In this document: piece after piece, positions 24,392 through 33,455 of the stretch
How the letters are laid out: each line of letters begins with the position of its first letter
Numbering within the stretch: the stretch's first letter is position 1
DNA from: Megasphaera paucivorans
Lineage (GTDB): Bacteria > Bacillota > Negativicutes > Veillonellales > Megasphaeraceae
Assembly: GCF_900103535.1 (NCBI RefSeq)
Contig: NZ_FNHQ01000021.1
Coordinates: 1 to 43,661, forward strand
Reading direction: 5' to 3'
DNA length: 43,661 nucleotides
Made by a program: the position numbers and the translations under genes
Notes under the pieces: model-generated
What the model saw: only the letters and a program-made list of their open reading frames with translations
Database searches by the model: none
Told to the model about the DNA's origin: nothing

Positions 24392-24532
24392 ATGATGCCA
24401 TCGAGTGCGAACACAATGCGAGTTTTGAAATCACCTGTTTTTATAGTTCGCTTACCTGCACAAGGGATACGTCTGTCCTTTTTTAGACAAAAGCATAGAA
24501 ATGATGATGGCAGTGTTTTTTGTTGTATATAA
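24392..24532 (+). CDS. 46-aa ORF in the leader of the second CAT-like gene
   Basis: GGAGGGAGG lies 10 bp before ATG 24392, and the frame runs 46 codons beginning MMPSSANTMRVLKSPVFIVR. It is rich in Arg, Phe and Ser and shows no domain. It ends 25 bp before the terminator at 24557, which precedes the CAT-like gene. It could be a leader peptide or chance; the strong SD is the only positive evidence. Confidence 0.35.
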   Translation: MMPSSANTMRVLKSPVFIVRLPAQGIRLSFFRQKHRNDDGSVFCCI

Positions 24533-24556
24533 ATAAATTTCTTGGGCTATGTACTA

Positions 24557-24580
24557 AGGACGCTGCCGGCGTCTTTTTTT
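24557..24580 (+). terminator. Intrinsic terminator (possible attenuator) before the CAT-like gene
   Basis: GACGC (24559-24563) pairs with GCGTC (24569-24573) and is followed by a run of T. It lies 45 bp before the CAT-like start, so it either ends a short upstream transcript or works as an attenuator. Confidence 0.7.
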
Positions 24581-24624
24581 ATGCTTATTTATAATTGATA
24601 ATCGATCTTAGGAGGAATGTGTAA

Positions 24625-25284
24625 ATGAAAACATATTTTCATGCAGTTGATATGAATACATGGCCTAGAGCGCAAACCTATACATATTTTACTAATACTG
24701 TATCTACCCTTATTTATTCTATTAATGTGACACTGGATGTCACGATAGTAAAAAATGCATTAAAAAAACAAAAATTAAAATTTTTTCCGGCGTATTTGTA
24801 TCTGATTACGCATGTGTTAAATGAACAAAAAGAGTTTCTTATGGCTGTGCAAAATGATACATTAGGGTATTGGAATGATAGAACACCTTGTTATCCGATA
24901 TTGCATAAAGATGATAAAACACTAACTTTTCTTTGGACCGTGTATAACGACAATTTTAATAGGTTTTATGAACAGTATATGTCAGATATGGATCAATATG
25001 GTAAGCAGCACGGAATCTTGTCTGCTAAAGGAAAACCGCCTTCTAATAGTTATATTATTGCTTGTACACCATGGTTTTCTTTTAATAGTCTGTCCATGCA
25101 GTTACAAAATGCGACATATTATTATGCTCCTCTTTTCGAAGCAGGAGGATTTTCTCAAATTGGAAATACTATTGGGATGCCTTTGTCTATTACCGTCAAT
25201 CATGCGGTCATTGATGGATATCATATAAAGGTGTTTTTAGAGAAATTGCAGTGGATGATGGATCATCCGGAAAATTGGTTGTAA
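24625..25284 (+). CDS. Chloramphenicol acetyltransferase-like protein (CatA family), copy 2
   Basis: The 219-aa protein carries the CatA catalytic block PLSITVNHAVIDGYHIKVFL with the general-base His at about 193, and the conserved TPWFSFNSL that shapes the active site. Both motifs are closer to classical CatA than in the copy at 19683, and the two copies are clearly divergent from each other rather than a recent duplication. It would acetylate chloramphenicol at the 3-hydroxyl if the substrate pocket is conserved. SD AGGAGG precedes ATG. Many anaerobes carry such CAT relatives whose resistance role is untested. Confidence 0.85.
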   Translation: MKTYFHAVDMNTWPRAQTYTYFTNTVSTLIYSINVTLDVTIVKNALKKQKLKFFPAYLYLITHVLNEQKEFLMAVQNDTLGYWNDRTPCYPILHKDDKTLTFLWTVYNDNFNRFYEQYMSDMDQYGKQHGILSAKGKPPSNSYIIACTPWFSFNSLSMQLQNATYYYAPLFEAGGFSQIGNTIGMPLSITVNHAVIDGYHIKVFLEKLQWMMDHPENWL

Positions 25285-25617
25285 CGAAGAAAATAGAAAA
25301 CTGCGTTGTTGATTTAGATGATTTAAATGCATAGGCAGAAATTTGACAATTTTTAAGGAGCATGATACGCTATGAATTATTAGAAAGAGGTGTGTTGATG
25401 TCAGTCATCTAGGTCGTATAAAGAGGTACTTATTGTGTCACAAAAGCGGGATTATGGCCTGCTTTCTTTGTGTATCCTAATGCCTTGCGGAATGACGGCG
25501 AAGAGTTGGCTAGCACATCTTTCAGTTGGTTGTTTTGCAGCGCAGTGGATAACTGCGCTTTTTTATTGCCGCAAGACTGTTGGATATGTATAGACGTTAT
25601 GAAAGGATTTGAATCTA
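25285..25617 (+). other. Leader region of the RsgA-type gene, no full gene
   Basis: These 333 bp contain no normal-length gene. A 16-codon frame (ATG 25362 to TAG 25410-25412) and two tiny frames, MNY-stop and MSVI-stop, occur near AAGGAG and AGAGG. An intrinsic terminator follows at 25539. The arrangement resembles leaders that control ribosome-related genes by attenuation, but no specific class is recognised. Confidence 0.4.
25539..25566 (+). terminator. Intrinsic terminator (possible attenuator) before the RsgA-type gene
   Basis: AGCGCAGT (25539-25546) pairs perfectly with ACTGCGCT (25552-25559), followed by TTTTTT. It lies about 50 bp before the RsgA-type start and inside the region that must be transcribed from any upstream promoter. 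Confidence 0.75.
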
Positions 25618-26694
25618 TTGCATATCAATTTAAAACATTACGGCTTAGACGAATATTTTCAACAACAAGCAAATTCTTACGAGAGTTGGCTTGTTGCCAG
25701 AGTGACTGTACAGCATCGTGAAGTATATAACGTAATAAGTGAATACGGAGAGATCGAGGCAGTTGTTTCCGGTAAATTTGCGTATCAGGCAGAGGATTAT
25801 ACGGATTTTCCTGCTGTTGGTGACTGGGTAATGGTAGAGCGGGTTGATGGAAATTATGGCAGGACTGTTATTCATAAGGTCCTGCACCGCCGCAGTGCTT
25901 TGATGCGGAAAGTTGCGGGTGCGGAGACTTCAGGGCAGATCATTGCTGCCAATATTGATACTATTTTTATTTGTATGTCCCTTAATGCGGATTTTAATAT
26001 CCGGCGTATTGAGCGGTATTTAACCATGGCCTGGGATAGTATGGCTTCTCCTGTTATTGTCTTGACAAAAGCGGATTTGTGCAATGATTTGCCAGAAAAA
26101 TTAAATCAAATTTATTCTGTGAGTATGGGTGTTGATGTTATTTCCTGTTCTTCTGAAAATAGAATGGGATACGACACTATTTATGCGTATGTTGAGGAAG
26201 GAAAAACAATCGCATTTGTTGGCTCCTCGGGAGTCGGAAAATCTACACTTATCAATTATCTGATGGAACAAGATGTATGTAAAACAAACATGATACGAGA
26301 AGCGGATGATAAAGGAAGACATACTACTACATGTCGTCAGTTGCTGCTTTTGCCAAAGGGGGGAATTGTCATAGATACACCGGGGATGCGGGAACTGCAA
26401 ATTTTCACAGGAAATCTGTCTAAAACTTTTGCCGATATGGAAGCGATTGCCGCTCAGTGCAGATTTAGCAATTGTTCTCATGGAACCGAGCCGGGATGTG
26501 CTGTTAGAGAGGCAATCGCAAACGGAAGTGTATCTGAGAAACGATTTGTCAGCTATCAGCGATTGCAGCGAGAGATAGCGTATGCTGGATTAAATTCCCG
26601 CCAGCTTGAAAATGAGAAAATCAACAGAATGTTTGGTAGTAAAGGAGAAATGAAACGGGTAAAGAAACAGTTTAAAAATAAGAAAAGCAGATAA
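25618..26694 (+). CDS. rsgA: RsgA-family ribosome small-subunit GTPase
   Basis: The 358-aa protein is a circularly permuted GTPase that checks 30S subunit maturation. An N-terminal OB-like domain (VVSGKFAYQAEDYTDFPAVG) is followed by G4 TKAD (about 150-153), the P-loop GSSGVGKS (about 202-209), the switch segment DKGRHTTTCRQ, and G3 DTPG (about 253-256). The C-terminal zinc knuckle has Cys 281, Cys 286, His 288 and Cys 294. Length is at the long end of the family (about 300-350). The start is uncertain: TTG 25618 has AAAGGA 10 bp upstream, whereas TTG 25609 is too close to it. No other ribosome gene is nearby, and the leader terminator hints at conditional expression. Confidence 0.9.
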   Translation: MHINLKHYGLDEYFQQQANSYESWLVARVTVQHREVYNVISEYGEIEAVVSGKFAYQAEDYTDFPAVGDWVMVERVDGNYGRTVIHKVLHRRSALMRKVAGAETSGQIIAANIDTIFICMSLNADFNIRRIERYLTMAWDSMASPVIVLTKADLCNDLPEKLNQIYSVSMGVDVISCSSENRMGYDTIYAYVEEGKTIAFVGSSGVGKSTLINYLMEQDVCKTNMIREADDKGRHTTTCRQLLLLPKGGIVIDTPGMRELQIFTGNLSKTFADMEAIAAQCRFSNCSHGTEPGCAVREAIANGSVSEKRFVSYQRLQREIAYAGLNSRQLENEKINRMFGSKGEMKRVKKQFKNKKSR

Positions 26695-26829
26695 GTGAGA
26701 AAGGGGCGTTGTCTTATTATTCACTATAACCTTCCATCGGTAGTATGTGCAGCAAGGACTGCCGCATGATTCAACGATGACGATAGTTCTTGCGTAATCC
26801 TGAGATTTTCATTATAAGGGAGGCGCACA

Positions 26830-27105
26830 ATGGGCTATAAAAATGCAGTGAGTGTATTGCCGGAGCATTTGCTTGCAGCCGTGCAACAATATATAGACGG
26901 AGAATATTTGTACATTCCCAGAAAAATAGAAAATAAAAAAGCATGGGGAGAAATAAAAAATAGCAGACACATATATACAGAAAGGAATATCGCCATTTTC
27001 GAAGCGTATACCTGTGGAATATCTGTGGCAGAATTGGCAGAGACATACTATTTGTCCTGCAAAACTGTCTATAAAATAGTGTCTATGATGAAAAAAAGAA
27101 CATAA
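26830..27105 (+). CDS. CD3324-family small HTH protein
   Basis: The 91-aa protein reads MGYKNAVSVLPEHLLAAVQQ, then IDGEYLYIPRK, and ends in a HTH-like segment ISVAELAETYYLSCKTVYKIV. The same layout occurs in the Mor-activator-like CD3324 family of Clostridia. It probably binds DNA. SD AAGGGAGG precedes the ATG. It is a single-gene unit with its own terminator; target unknown. Confidence 0.78.
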   Translation: MGYKNAVSVLPEHLLAAVQQYIDGEYLYIPRKIENKKAWGEIKNSRHIYTERNIAIFEAYTCGISVAELAETYYLSCKTVYKIVSMMKKRT

Positions 27106-27111
27106 AGTATT

Positions 27112-27148
27112 AAAGGCGGCATGGAGCTTATTATCATGTCGCCTTTTT
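27112..27148 (+). terminator. Intrinsic terminator
   Basis: AAAGGCGGCATG (27112-27123) pairs with CATGTCGCCTTT (one mismatch) and is followed by a T run. It closes the small HTH gene. Confidence 0.85.
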
Positions 27149-27247
27149 GTGTTTTACTTGTTTAGCAGGAATCTTTTATAAAAAAGCGAAATATAATTAA
27201 ATTATACCAAAATAAGCATTATTTAGAGTTAGAAAGGAATGCTGAAG

Positions 27248-27967
27248 ATGAAATATGATAAGAGTCAAAAGTATAATACGCCTGAATTACTAACTAAAAT
27301 TATGGGACCGAATCCGTTTAAATTACAAGAGGAACTGTTGCTCCATCATAAAATTCCTGCGAAAAGCATTGTTTGTGATCTTGGGAGCGGACAGGGGCTT
27401 ACCAGTATTATGCTCGCAAAGGACTATGGGTTTACTGTATATGCTGCGGATTTATGGAGTGATCCGCAGGAAAATCGAGAATTTTTTGATAAAATGGGTT
27501 TTTCTTATGAACAAATCATACCGATTAAAGCAGATGCAGAACATCTTCCGTTCGAAAAGAATTTTTTCGATGCCGTAATTAGTACGGATTCATATAACTA
27601 TTGGGGGCGTGATCCGGAATATCTGGATGCAAAACTGATTCCCTTTGTTAAACGCGGAGGATATCTTTATATTTGTGTTCCCGGCATGAAAAAAGATTGC
27701 CATCATAATCTGCCGGAAGAATTGCTCCTTTCATGGACACCAGAGCAGCTTGCATATCTGCATGATATTACATATTGGACAGATATTGTAAATAATAGCC
27801 GGGATGCTGAGGTGATTTCCCTTTATGAGATGCAAGGAAAGGGAGATGAACTTTGGGGAGACTGGATTAAGCAAGATAATGAAATTGCAGTTCATGATCG
27901 AAAAGCTATAGATGCCGGCGGTGTAAAATATTTAAATTTTATTGCTTTTGTTCTGCGAAAAAAGTGA
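27248..27967 (+). CDS. Class I SAM-dependent methyltransferase
   Basis: The 239-aa protein has the Rossmann methyltransferase motifs: motif I VCDLGSGQGLTSI (about 42-54), motif II acidic YAADLW, post-II IKADAEHLPF, and motif IV DAVISTDSYNYWG. These belong to the UbiE/Methyltransf_11 type acting on small molecules. ATG 27248 is used because AAAGGA lies 9 bp upstream; ATG 27239 is directly against it. Substrate unknown. The gene is convergent with enolase and the two share a long hairpin. Confidence 0.85.
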   Translation: MKYDKSQKYNTPELLTKIMGPNPFKLQEELLLHHKIPAKSIVCDLGSGQGLTSIMLAKDYGFTVYAADLWSDPQENREFFDKMGFSYEQIIPIKADAEHLPFEKNFFDAVISTDSYNYWGRDPEYLDAKLIPFVKRGGYLYICVPGMKKDCHHNLPEELLLSWTPEQLAYLHDITYWTDIVNNSRDAEVISLYEMQGKGDELWGDWIKQDNEIAVHDRKAIDAGGVKYLNFIAFVLRKK

Positions 27968-27976
27968 TAAAAAAAC

Positions 27977-28039
27977 ATCGTGATCATACAAAAAAACAAC
28001 GTCAAGACGTCTTGACGTTGTCTTTTGCATGATCACGAT
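27977..28039. terminator. Long palindromic bidirectional terminator
   Basis: The region folds on itself over about 63 nt. The outer arms are ATCGTGATCAT and ATGATCACGAT, the middle is A-tract against T-tract, and the 26-bp centre is a perfect palindrome (27996-28021). It separates two convergent genes. Confidence 0.85.
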
Positions 28040-28065
28040 AACTCTTCCTTCAGAAGAATAAATGG

Positions 28066-29355
28066 TTACCTATTAAAAGCTTGGATGCCTGGATATACAG
28101 CGCTTTTGCCTAACTCTTCTTCGATGCGCAGCAGTTGATTATATTTGGCAACGCGTTCACTGCGGTTTGGAGCACCTGTCTTTATTTGGCATGTATTCAA
28201 GGCGACAGCCAGGTCGGAAATCGTTGTGTCTTCCGTCTCTCCGGAACGATGGGAAACAATGGCGGTATAGCCGGCCTTGTGCGCTTTTTTTATCGCTTCT
28301 AGGGTTTCTGAAACAGAGCCGATTTGATTTAATTTGATTAAAATAGAATTAGCACAGTGTAATTTGATTCCTTTTTCAAGTCGGGCTGTATTGGTGACAA
28401 ACAAATCATCACCTACCAATTGGATCTTTTTACCTAGCTGCTGTGTCATCCATTGCCAGCCTTCCCAATCCTCCTCGTCCAAACCATCTTCAAGCGAATA
28501 AATAGGGTAGTTACTGCATAATTCCTGCCAGTGTTTGACTAATTCTACAGAAGTAAATGTTTGTCCGCTTTTTGGTAAAATATATTTTCCCTTAGTGGCA
28601 CTTTTCCATTCACTGGCGGCAGCATCTATCGCTAACACAAAATCTTTTTTCGGTTCATAACCAGCTTTTATTATGGCAGCTAAAATATATTCAATGGCTT
28701 CTGTGTCACTTTTCAGATCAGGAGCAAATCCACCTTCGTCACCGACAGAAGTTGTCATTTTTTTCGCTTTCAGGAGATCGGCTAAGGTGTGGAATACTTC
28801 GGTACACCATTGCAATCCTTCGTGGAAATGGGAGGCTCCTACCGGCATAATCATAAATTCCTGTACATCTACCGTATTTGCAGCGTGTGCACCGCCGTTC
28901 AATATATTCATCATAGGCACGGGCAGACGGTTGGCATTGACTCCACCCAGAAAACGATATAGCGGCAGACCTAATGCCGCGGCAGCAGCTCGTGCGCAGG
29001 CAATGGAAACAGCAAGAATAGCATTTGCCCCTAACTTAGACTTATCCGCTGTTCCATCGAGGGCTATCATTACGTTATCTATATTATATATATCGGCTGC
29101 ATCTAATCCGGACAATGCAGGAAAAATAATTTCGTTGATATGTGTTACTGCTTTAGAAACGCCTTTACCCATGAAGCGGGCGGCATTATTATCACGAAGC
29201 TCTAACGCCTCAAATTTTCCGGTGGAGGCACCGCTGGGAACATCTCCCCGTCCTATAGTGCCATCCATTAGATAGACTTCGGCTTCTACGGTAGGATTTC
29301 CTCGGGAATCGATAATTTCTCTGCCAATTACGTTATTGATTATTGTCTTTTTCAT
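28066..29355 (-). CDS. eno: Enolase (phosphopyruvate hydratase)
   Basis: The 429-aa glycolytic enzyme interconverts 2-phosphoglycerate and phosphoenolpyruvate. Visible active-site parts include DSRGNPT near the N-terminus, the SGAS loop, VGDEGGFAP (catalytic Glu), [11 protein letters not shown] and GDDLFVTN (Mg2+ ligands), LIKLNQIG (catalytic Lys), and SHRSGETED. Length and motif order match bacterial enolases. It is monocistronic here and faces the methyltransferase gene across the palindromic terminator. Glycolysis neighbours (pgk, tpi, gpm) are absent from the window. A good SD, AAAGGAG, lies just upstream. Confidence 0.97.
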   Translation of the reverse strand: MKKTIINNVIGREIIDSRGNPTVEAEVYLMDGTIGRGDVPSGASTGKFEALELRDNNAARFMGKGVSKAVTHINEIIFPALSGLDAADIYNIDNVMIALDGTADKSKLGANAILAVSIACARAAAAALGLPLYRFLGGVNANRLPVPMMNILNGGAHAANTVDVQEFMIMPVGASHFHEGLQWCTEVFHTLADLLKAKKMTTSVGDEGGFAPDLKSDTEAIEYILAAIIKAGYEPKKDFVLAIDAAASEWKSATKGKYILPKSGQTFTSVELVKHWQELCSNYPIYSLEDGLDEEDWEGWQWMTQQLGKKIQLVGDDLFVTNTARLEKGIKLHCANSILIKLNQIGSVSETLEAIKKAHKAGYTAIVSHRSGETEDTTISDLAVALNTCQIKTGAPNRSERVAKYNQLLRIEEELGKSAVYPGIQAFNR

Positions 29356-29481
29356 AATAAAACTCCTTTCTGCAGCAGCCGTTTATAGTACGGCCGGCTT
29401 TGTACGAATGTTCTTTTCTATGTTTTTTTTATTGTATCATGTTTTTACGCTATAGTAATATTTTATATAAACATTAAATCA

Positions 29482-30033
29482 TCAATTAGGATAAAAATTA
29501 ATGACGATGAATTTTAATAATGTAGTTTGCCTGTTCATGTATGTATGATTAATAGAAGAGTCAAAAGCTAGAGAATCTCCTTCTTTTAATGTATAGTTTT
29601 CAGCAGATGTTGTAAGTTCTAATTCTCCATTCATTATATAAATATACTCCTGGGCTTTTTTTGAATGACCAATAGAAGCATTTGAAGTATGAGGGTCTAA
29701 TTCCACATAGAATAATTCGAAATTTCGGACCGGTGTACTTGGAAAATAACAATATACACGATAATGTTTAGTTTCATTGGATTGCATTACTGCTTCGTTT
29801 CTGCGTACAAGGGTGGCTTCATTTTCAATTCCCTCCATTAAGCGGGTATAGGGAACATTTAAGCCATTTGCGATTTTCCATATGGTGTTTATGGTAGGAT
29901 TACTGCTTCCTTTTTCGATATCGGATAGCATTCCTTTGCTGATGCCTGATATTTTTGATAGTTGACCAAGCGTGAGGTTGCGTTCTGTGCGCAGTTCTTT
30001 TAAATTGATAGCAATGATTATACCTAATTCCAT
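29482..30033 (-). CDS. XRE-family regulator with C-terminal cupin domain
   Basis: The 183-aa protein has an N-terminal HTH_3 (LKELRTERNLTLGQLSKISG, then KGMLSDIEKGSSNPTINTIWKIANGL) and a C-terminal cupin (SKKAQEYIYIMNGELELTT, then EGDSLAFDSSINHTYMN). This two-domain type often senses a small metabolite and regulates the adjacent transport gene. ATG 30033 is used because AAGGAG lies upstream; the longer frame starts at a TTG inside the leader. It is divergent from azlCD, so it most likely controls branched-chain amino-acid export. Confidence 0.87.
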   Translation of the reverse strand: MELGIIIAINLKELRTERNLTLGQLSKISGISKGMLSDIEKGSSNPTINTIWKIANGLNVPYTRLMEGIENEATLVRRNEAVMQSNETKHYRVYCYFPSTPVRNFELFYVELDPHTSNASIGHSKKAQEYIYIMNGELELTTSAENYTLKEGDSLAFDSSINHTYMNRQTTLLKFIVINFYPN

Positions 30034-30071
30034 CAATTTCTCCTTTTTTATTGACAATTATATTGAACAAA

Positions 30072-30089
30072 TGTACAATATATTATACA
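30072..30089. promoter_or_regulatory. Candidate operator between XRE-cupin and azlC
   Basis: TGTACAATATATTATACA is an imperfect 18-bp palindrome in the divergent promoter region, with AT-rich flanks that could hold both promoters. Confidence 0.45.
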
Positions 30090-30173
30090 ATAGTTCGATA
30101 TAAAGAACAATTATATGATATGCATATTATATCAGAAAATGAGAAATAATAGCAAGGAGTAAGGAGTATAATT

Positions 30174-30869
30174 ATGAGAATAAAAGCTTTTAAAGCAGCA
30201 TTGCCACACACATTGCCTATTTGTATAGGATTTCTTTTTATTGGAATCTCTTATGGTTTTCTTATGACAAGCAAAGGATTTTCTTTTTTTTATCCCATGT
30301 GCATGAGCCTATTTATTTGTGCAGGGTCCATGGAGTTTGTTACGATACAATTATTGGTATCTTCGTATAATCCATTCTATGCTTTTTGTCTTGCGCTGAT
30401 GGTTAATGCCAGACATTTATTTTATGGAATTTCTATGTTAGATACATATAATCACATGGGATGGAAGAAGTGGTACCTTATATATGCTATGTGTGATGAA
30501 TCATTTACTCTCAATTATGCGATAACACCGCCGGATGATGTTGATCGTGGATGGTTTATGTTTTTTGTCACCGTATTGAATCATTGTTACTGGGTTACCG
30601 GTGCAACACTGGGAGCTCTTTTAGGTTATATAATTCATTTCAATACCAAGGGAATAGATTTTGTAATGACGATACTTTTTGTTGTACTATTTATAGAACA
30701 ATGGGATAAAAGTAAGATCCATTTTCCGGCGATTACAGGCATACTCTGTTCTATAAGCTGCCTTTTTGTGTTTGGAAGTCAAATTTTTATTTTACCTGCC
30801 ATGGCTGCCATTATTGTTTGTTTCATGGTAGTAAACGGTAAGAAGAAAGAGAAGATGATAAAACTATGA
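30174..30869 (+). CDS. azlC: AzlC-family branched-chain amino-acid exporter, large subunit
   Basis: The 231-aa membrane protein has five or six hydrophobic segments. The family blocks are visible as LPHTLPICIGFLFIGISYGF, the early segment MCMSLFICAGSMEFVTIQLL, and ALMVNARHLFYGISM. AzlC with AzlD exports branched-chain amino acids and their analogues. SD AAGGAG lies in the run before ATG. AzlD follows with a 4-bp overlap. The divergent XRE-cupin protein is the likely regulator. Confidence 0.9.
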   Translation: MRIKAFKAALPHTLPICIGFLFIGISYGFLMTSKGFSFFYPMCMSLFICAGSMEFVTIQLLVSSYNPFYAFCLALMVNARHLFYGISMLDTYNHMGWKKWYLIYAMCDESFTLNYAITPPDDVDRGWFMFFVTVLNHCYWVTGATLGALLGYIIHFNTKGIDFVMTILFVVLFIEQWDKSKIHFPAITGILCSISCLFVFGSQIFILPAMAAIIVCFMVVNGKKKEKMIKL

Positions 30870-31183
30870 CGATTGAGCAACATATTATAACTATATTAGC
30901 AGTGACTGCCGGGACTAGTATTACTCGTTTTTTTCCATTTTTTATTTTCCCGGAAAATAAAAAAACGCCGGATTATATTACCTATTTTGGCGTGGTACTT
31001 CCTCCGGCTGTAATCGGTTTGTTGATTGTGTATTGCTTAAAAGATGCAGTTTTTACATCCATGCATGGATTGCCGGAGGTACTAGTGATATTTTTTGTTG
31101 CCGCATTGCACAAATGGAAAAAAAATATGTTTTTGAGTCTTACTGTTGGAACGATACTATATATGATTTGGGCTCAGTATTAG
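30866..31183 (+). CDS. azlD: AzlD-family small transport subunit
   Basis: The 105-aa protein has three or four hydrophobic segments and the family start ITILAVTAGTSITRFFPFFI, with the later YFGVVLPPAVIGLLIVYCL. AzlD proteins are small partners of AzlC. Its ATG overlaps the azlC stop (ATGA), so translation is coupled. After the stop there is only a weak hairpin (ACCGT/ACGGT, about 31311-31323) before the convergent pit gene. Confidence 0.9.
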   Translation: MTIEQHIITILAVTAGTSITRFFPFFIFPENKKTPDYITYFGVVLPPAVIGLLIVYCLKDAVFTSMHGLPEVLVIFFVAALHKWKKNMFLSLTVGTILYMIWAQY

Positions 31184-31340
31184 TTTTTGCCGAAAAGAGC
31201 AGGATATACAACGGAAAATATGCAGGCAATTGCCGGAAAGAGGAAGTGCAATAAAAAATAGATGAAACTAAGGTGGGATAATCATATTTTGGGATGGGAA
31301 GAACTTTTACACCGTGTTACGGTTTTAGCATAAGTCGGTT

Positions 31341-32369
31341 CTATCCTTTAACTAATAGGTAAAAAGGCAGTATAGTTGTGAATATATAACGGATCACCAC
31401 ATAGAAAACAGCTCCTAACATACAGGTGCAAGGCAGCGTTATCAGGGTATCTGTCAGTATGTTTTTCGCTACATTCCAGTGAATTGCTTTGATTCGTTCT
31501 GCCATTCCAATTCCTATAATTGTCCCGGAAACGACATGTGTAGTAGAAACTGGCAGAGATAGCAGTGTTGCACCCAATATTACGACAGCTGAATTTAAAT
31601 CGGCAGAAAATCCGTGAATAGGGTGCATTTTAAATATTTTATTTCCTACCATATGCATGATTTTCCAACCGCCAATTCCAGTGCCAAGTGCTAATACAGC
31701 GGCACAAACGATTTTTATAATTATAGGTACTTCTAATGTCTTAATAATATTATTCGATACTAACGCCAGTGTAATAATTCCCATGGATTTCTGCGCGTCA
31801 TTGGAACCATGTGCAAAGGCCATGAAGGCTGCCGATATGATTTGCAGGCGGTTAGCTAATTTGTTTACTTTTGACGGTTTATAGTTTCTGCATAGATATA
31901 TGATATAATTCATGCTGATATAACTGATTACCATGGCAATGAATGGGGAAACTATCAATGATACAATGATAAGGATAATGCCTGAAATATTTAGGACGGG
32001 TAAACCGACTGAGATAAAAACGGCTCCGATCAGGCTTCCAATGAGTGCATACGATGAGCTGGAGGGCGTATTCAGATACCACATTGCCAAGTCCCAAAAA
32101 ATAGCGCCTAATAATCCGGCTATAATAATTACTTCATTTATTACAGCCGCTGAAATTACAATATTATTTCCGATTGTTTGAGCTACCCCTGTAAACACGA
32201 GGGCACCAATAAAGTTAAGCAGGCAGGTTCCTGCTACCGCTAATTCAGGACGAATGGCGCGTGTGGCGACACACGTTGCAATCGCATTAGCCGTATCATG
32301 AAATCCATTAATAAAGTCAAAGCATAGTGTTAAAAAAATAACAGTAATCATAAGGTATGTATCAAGCAT
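31341..32369 (-). CDS. pit: Inorganic phosphate transporter, PiT family
   Basis: The 342-aa protein has the two duplicated PiT signatures: FDFINGFHDTANAIATCVAT near the N-terminus and AFAHGSNDAQKSMGIITLAL in the middle, each with the essential Asn/Asp. About ten membrane helices are visible. PiT proteins bring in metal-phosphate by proton symport. Its start overlaps the stop of the upstream DUF47 gene by 8 bp, a tight coupling typical of pit loci. Confidence 0.93.
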   Translation of the reverse strand: MLDTYLMITVIFLTLCFDFINGFHDTANAIATCVATRAIRPELAVAGTCLLNFIGALVFTGVAQTIGNNIVISAAVINEVIIIAGLLGAIFWDLAMWYLNTPSSSSYALIGSLIGAVFISVGLPVLNISGIILIIVSLIVSPFIAMVISYISMNYIIYLCRNYKPSKVNKLANRLQIISAAFMAFAHGSNDAQKSMGIITLALVSNNIIKTLEVPIIIKIVCAAVLALGTGIGGWKIMHMVGNKIFKMHPIHGFSADLNSAVVILGATLLSLPVSTTHVVSGTIIGIGMAERIKAIHWNVAKNILTDTLITLPCTCMLGAVFYVVIRYIFTTILPFYLLVKG

Positions 32370-32988
32370 ATTTCATGATCACCTCTTTTAATATATTACT
32401 AAGATACTCTACTTGGTCAGAGGTGTTTTCTAATATATTTAGCAGATCCTGCCATTTTATAATATCTAAAAGAGGAATATTCCCTTCAAATATGCGGGAT
32501 ATTTCTTTCCGATATATAGTATCTACGGCACTTTCTATAGTACCTAAATGAGTACTTTTTTTCATTAATACAGATTCATTTTTAGATATATTTTTTAACA
32601 GCTGAAATAATTCTACGAGAGCTGCCGACATATCGATTAATAGTGTTGTTATTTGAATGGCAGCGGTCGTGGATTCTTTCATGTGGTATAATTCGGTACG
32701 CATCAGAAAGTCATGCATTCGATCTACACAATCTTCTAAATTACAGGCAAGTTTGTAAAAATCTTCCCGGTCAATAGGGGTAACAAAAATACAAGAGAGT
32801 TGTGTAATGATTTCTTGGTTGATTTGGTCCGCGCGGTGTTCAAGATGAAACATTTTTTCCCTATGATGGGGGATTTTTAAAATATCGAGCATGGCTTCAT
32901 TGGCAAGAATAGTTCCTTGATTAAAAATTCCCGCAAGGTCAATAAGATAATTAAAAAGTTCTGTATGATTGTTGTTAATATGGATCAT
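32362..32988 (-). CDS. DUF47 (PhoU-like) Pit accessory protein
   Basis: The 208-aa helical protein is of the DUF47/YkaA type: repeated acidic and His positions (EHRADQINQEIITQL, LEDCVDRMHDFLMRT) form PhoU-like metal sites. These proteins occur next to pit and modulate phosphate uptake. ATG 32988 is chosen because AAAGGGG lies 8 bp upstream; the longer frame from 33012 adds 8 residues. First gene of a two-gene operon. Confidence 0.9.
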   Translation of the reverse strand: MIHINNNHTELFNYLIDLAGIFNQGTILANEAMLDILKIPHHREKMFHLEHRADQINQEIITQLSCIFVTPIDREDFYKLACNLEDCVDRMHDFLMRTELYHMKESTTAAIQITTLLIDMSAALVELFQLLKNISKNESVLMKKSTHLGTIESAVDTIYRKEISRIFEGNIPLLDIIKWQDLLNILENTSDQVEYLSNILKEVIMKYA

Positions 32989-33455
32989 TGACAGCACCCC
33001 TTTATGCAGCATAATTTCTTTATCAATATTTTTATGAAAACAATATATAATCTGGTTACAAAGGCTGCAGAACGAATATATGCCGTTAACAGAGGAATAA
33101 AGTGTATGGCAGTATTCTTACGTTTACTATACCTGCTGTATATATGGATGCAGTAAATTTTGTATTTAAGGTGAGTAAAAGATAGTATAATGTTTTTAAA
33201 AAATATATTTTGAGAAAGAGAATAGGTTGTATGGTCAGTTTATATTTGAAAATAATGCAATTTTATCATAAAAATAGGCAAGGACGGAGGCAAGGGAAAA
33301 GAGTATATATTTTTTTACATATTTTTAAGATAAAGTTTACAGAATCTCCATGTTGCTCTGTTATATTAAATAAAAAAAAATTTAAGTTTCATTGTTGACA
33401 TGGCATTGTTTGAATGCAATGTATTGAGTATGTTTTCAATCAGGAGATGATGAAA
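32989..33455 (+). other. AT-rich intergenic region, leader of the small membrane protein
   Basis: No gene larger than about 60 codons with an SD is visible. It carries the promoter of the minus-strand DUF47-pit operon at its left side. TTGACA at 33395-33400 on the plus strand is a plausible -35 for the small ORF at 33456, but the -10 is poor. Confidence 0.4.

Noticed and set aside
28673-29275. 200-aa plus-strand frame opposite enolase
   Set aside because: A long antisense frame produced by codon bias of a highly conserved gene; enolase on the minus strand is certain.
33210-33398. 62-aa plus-strand frame in the AT-rich gap
   Set aside because: Lys/Arg/Phe-rich translation of AT-rich DNA, no SD, no match to a known fold.
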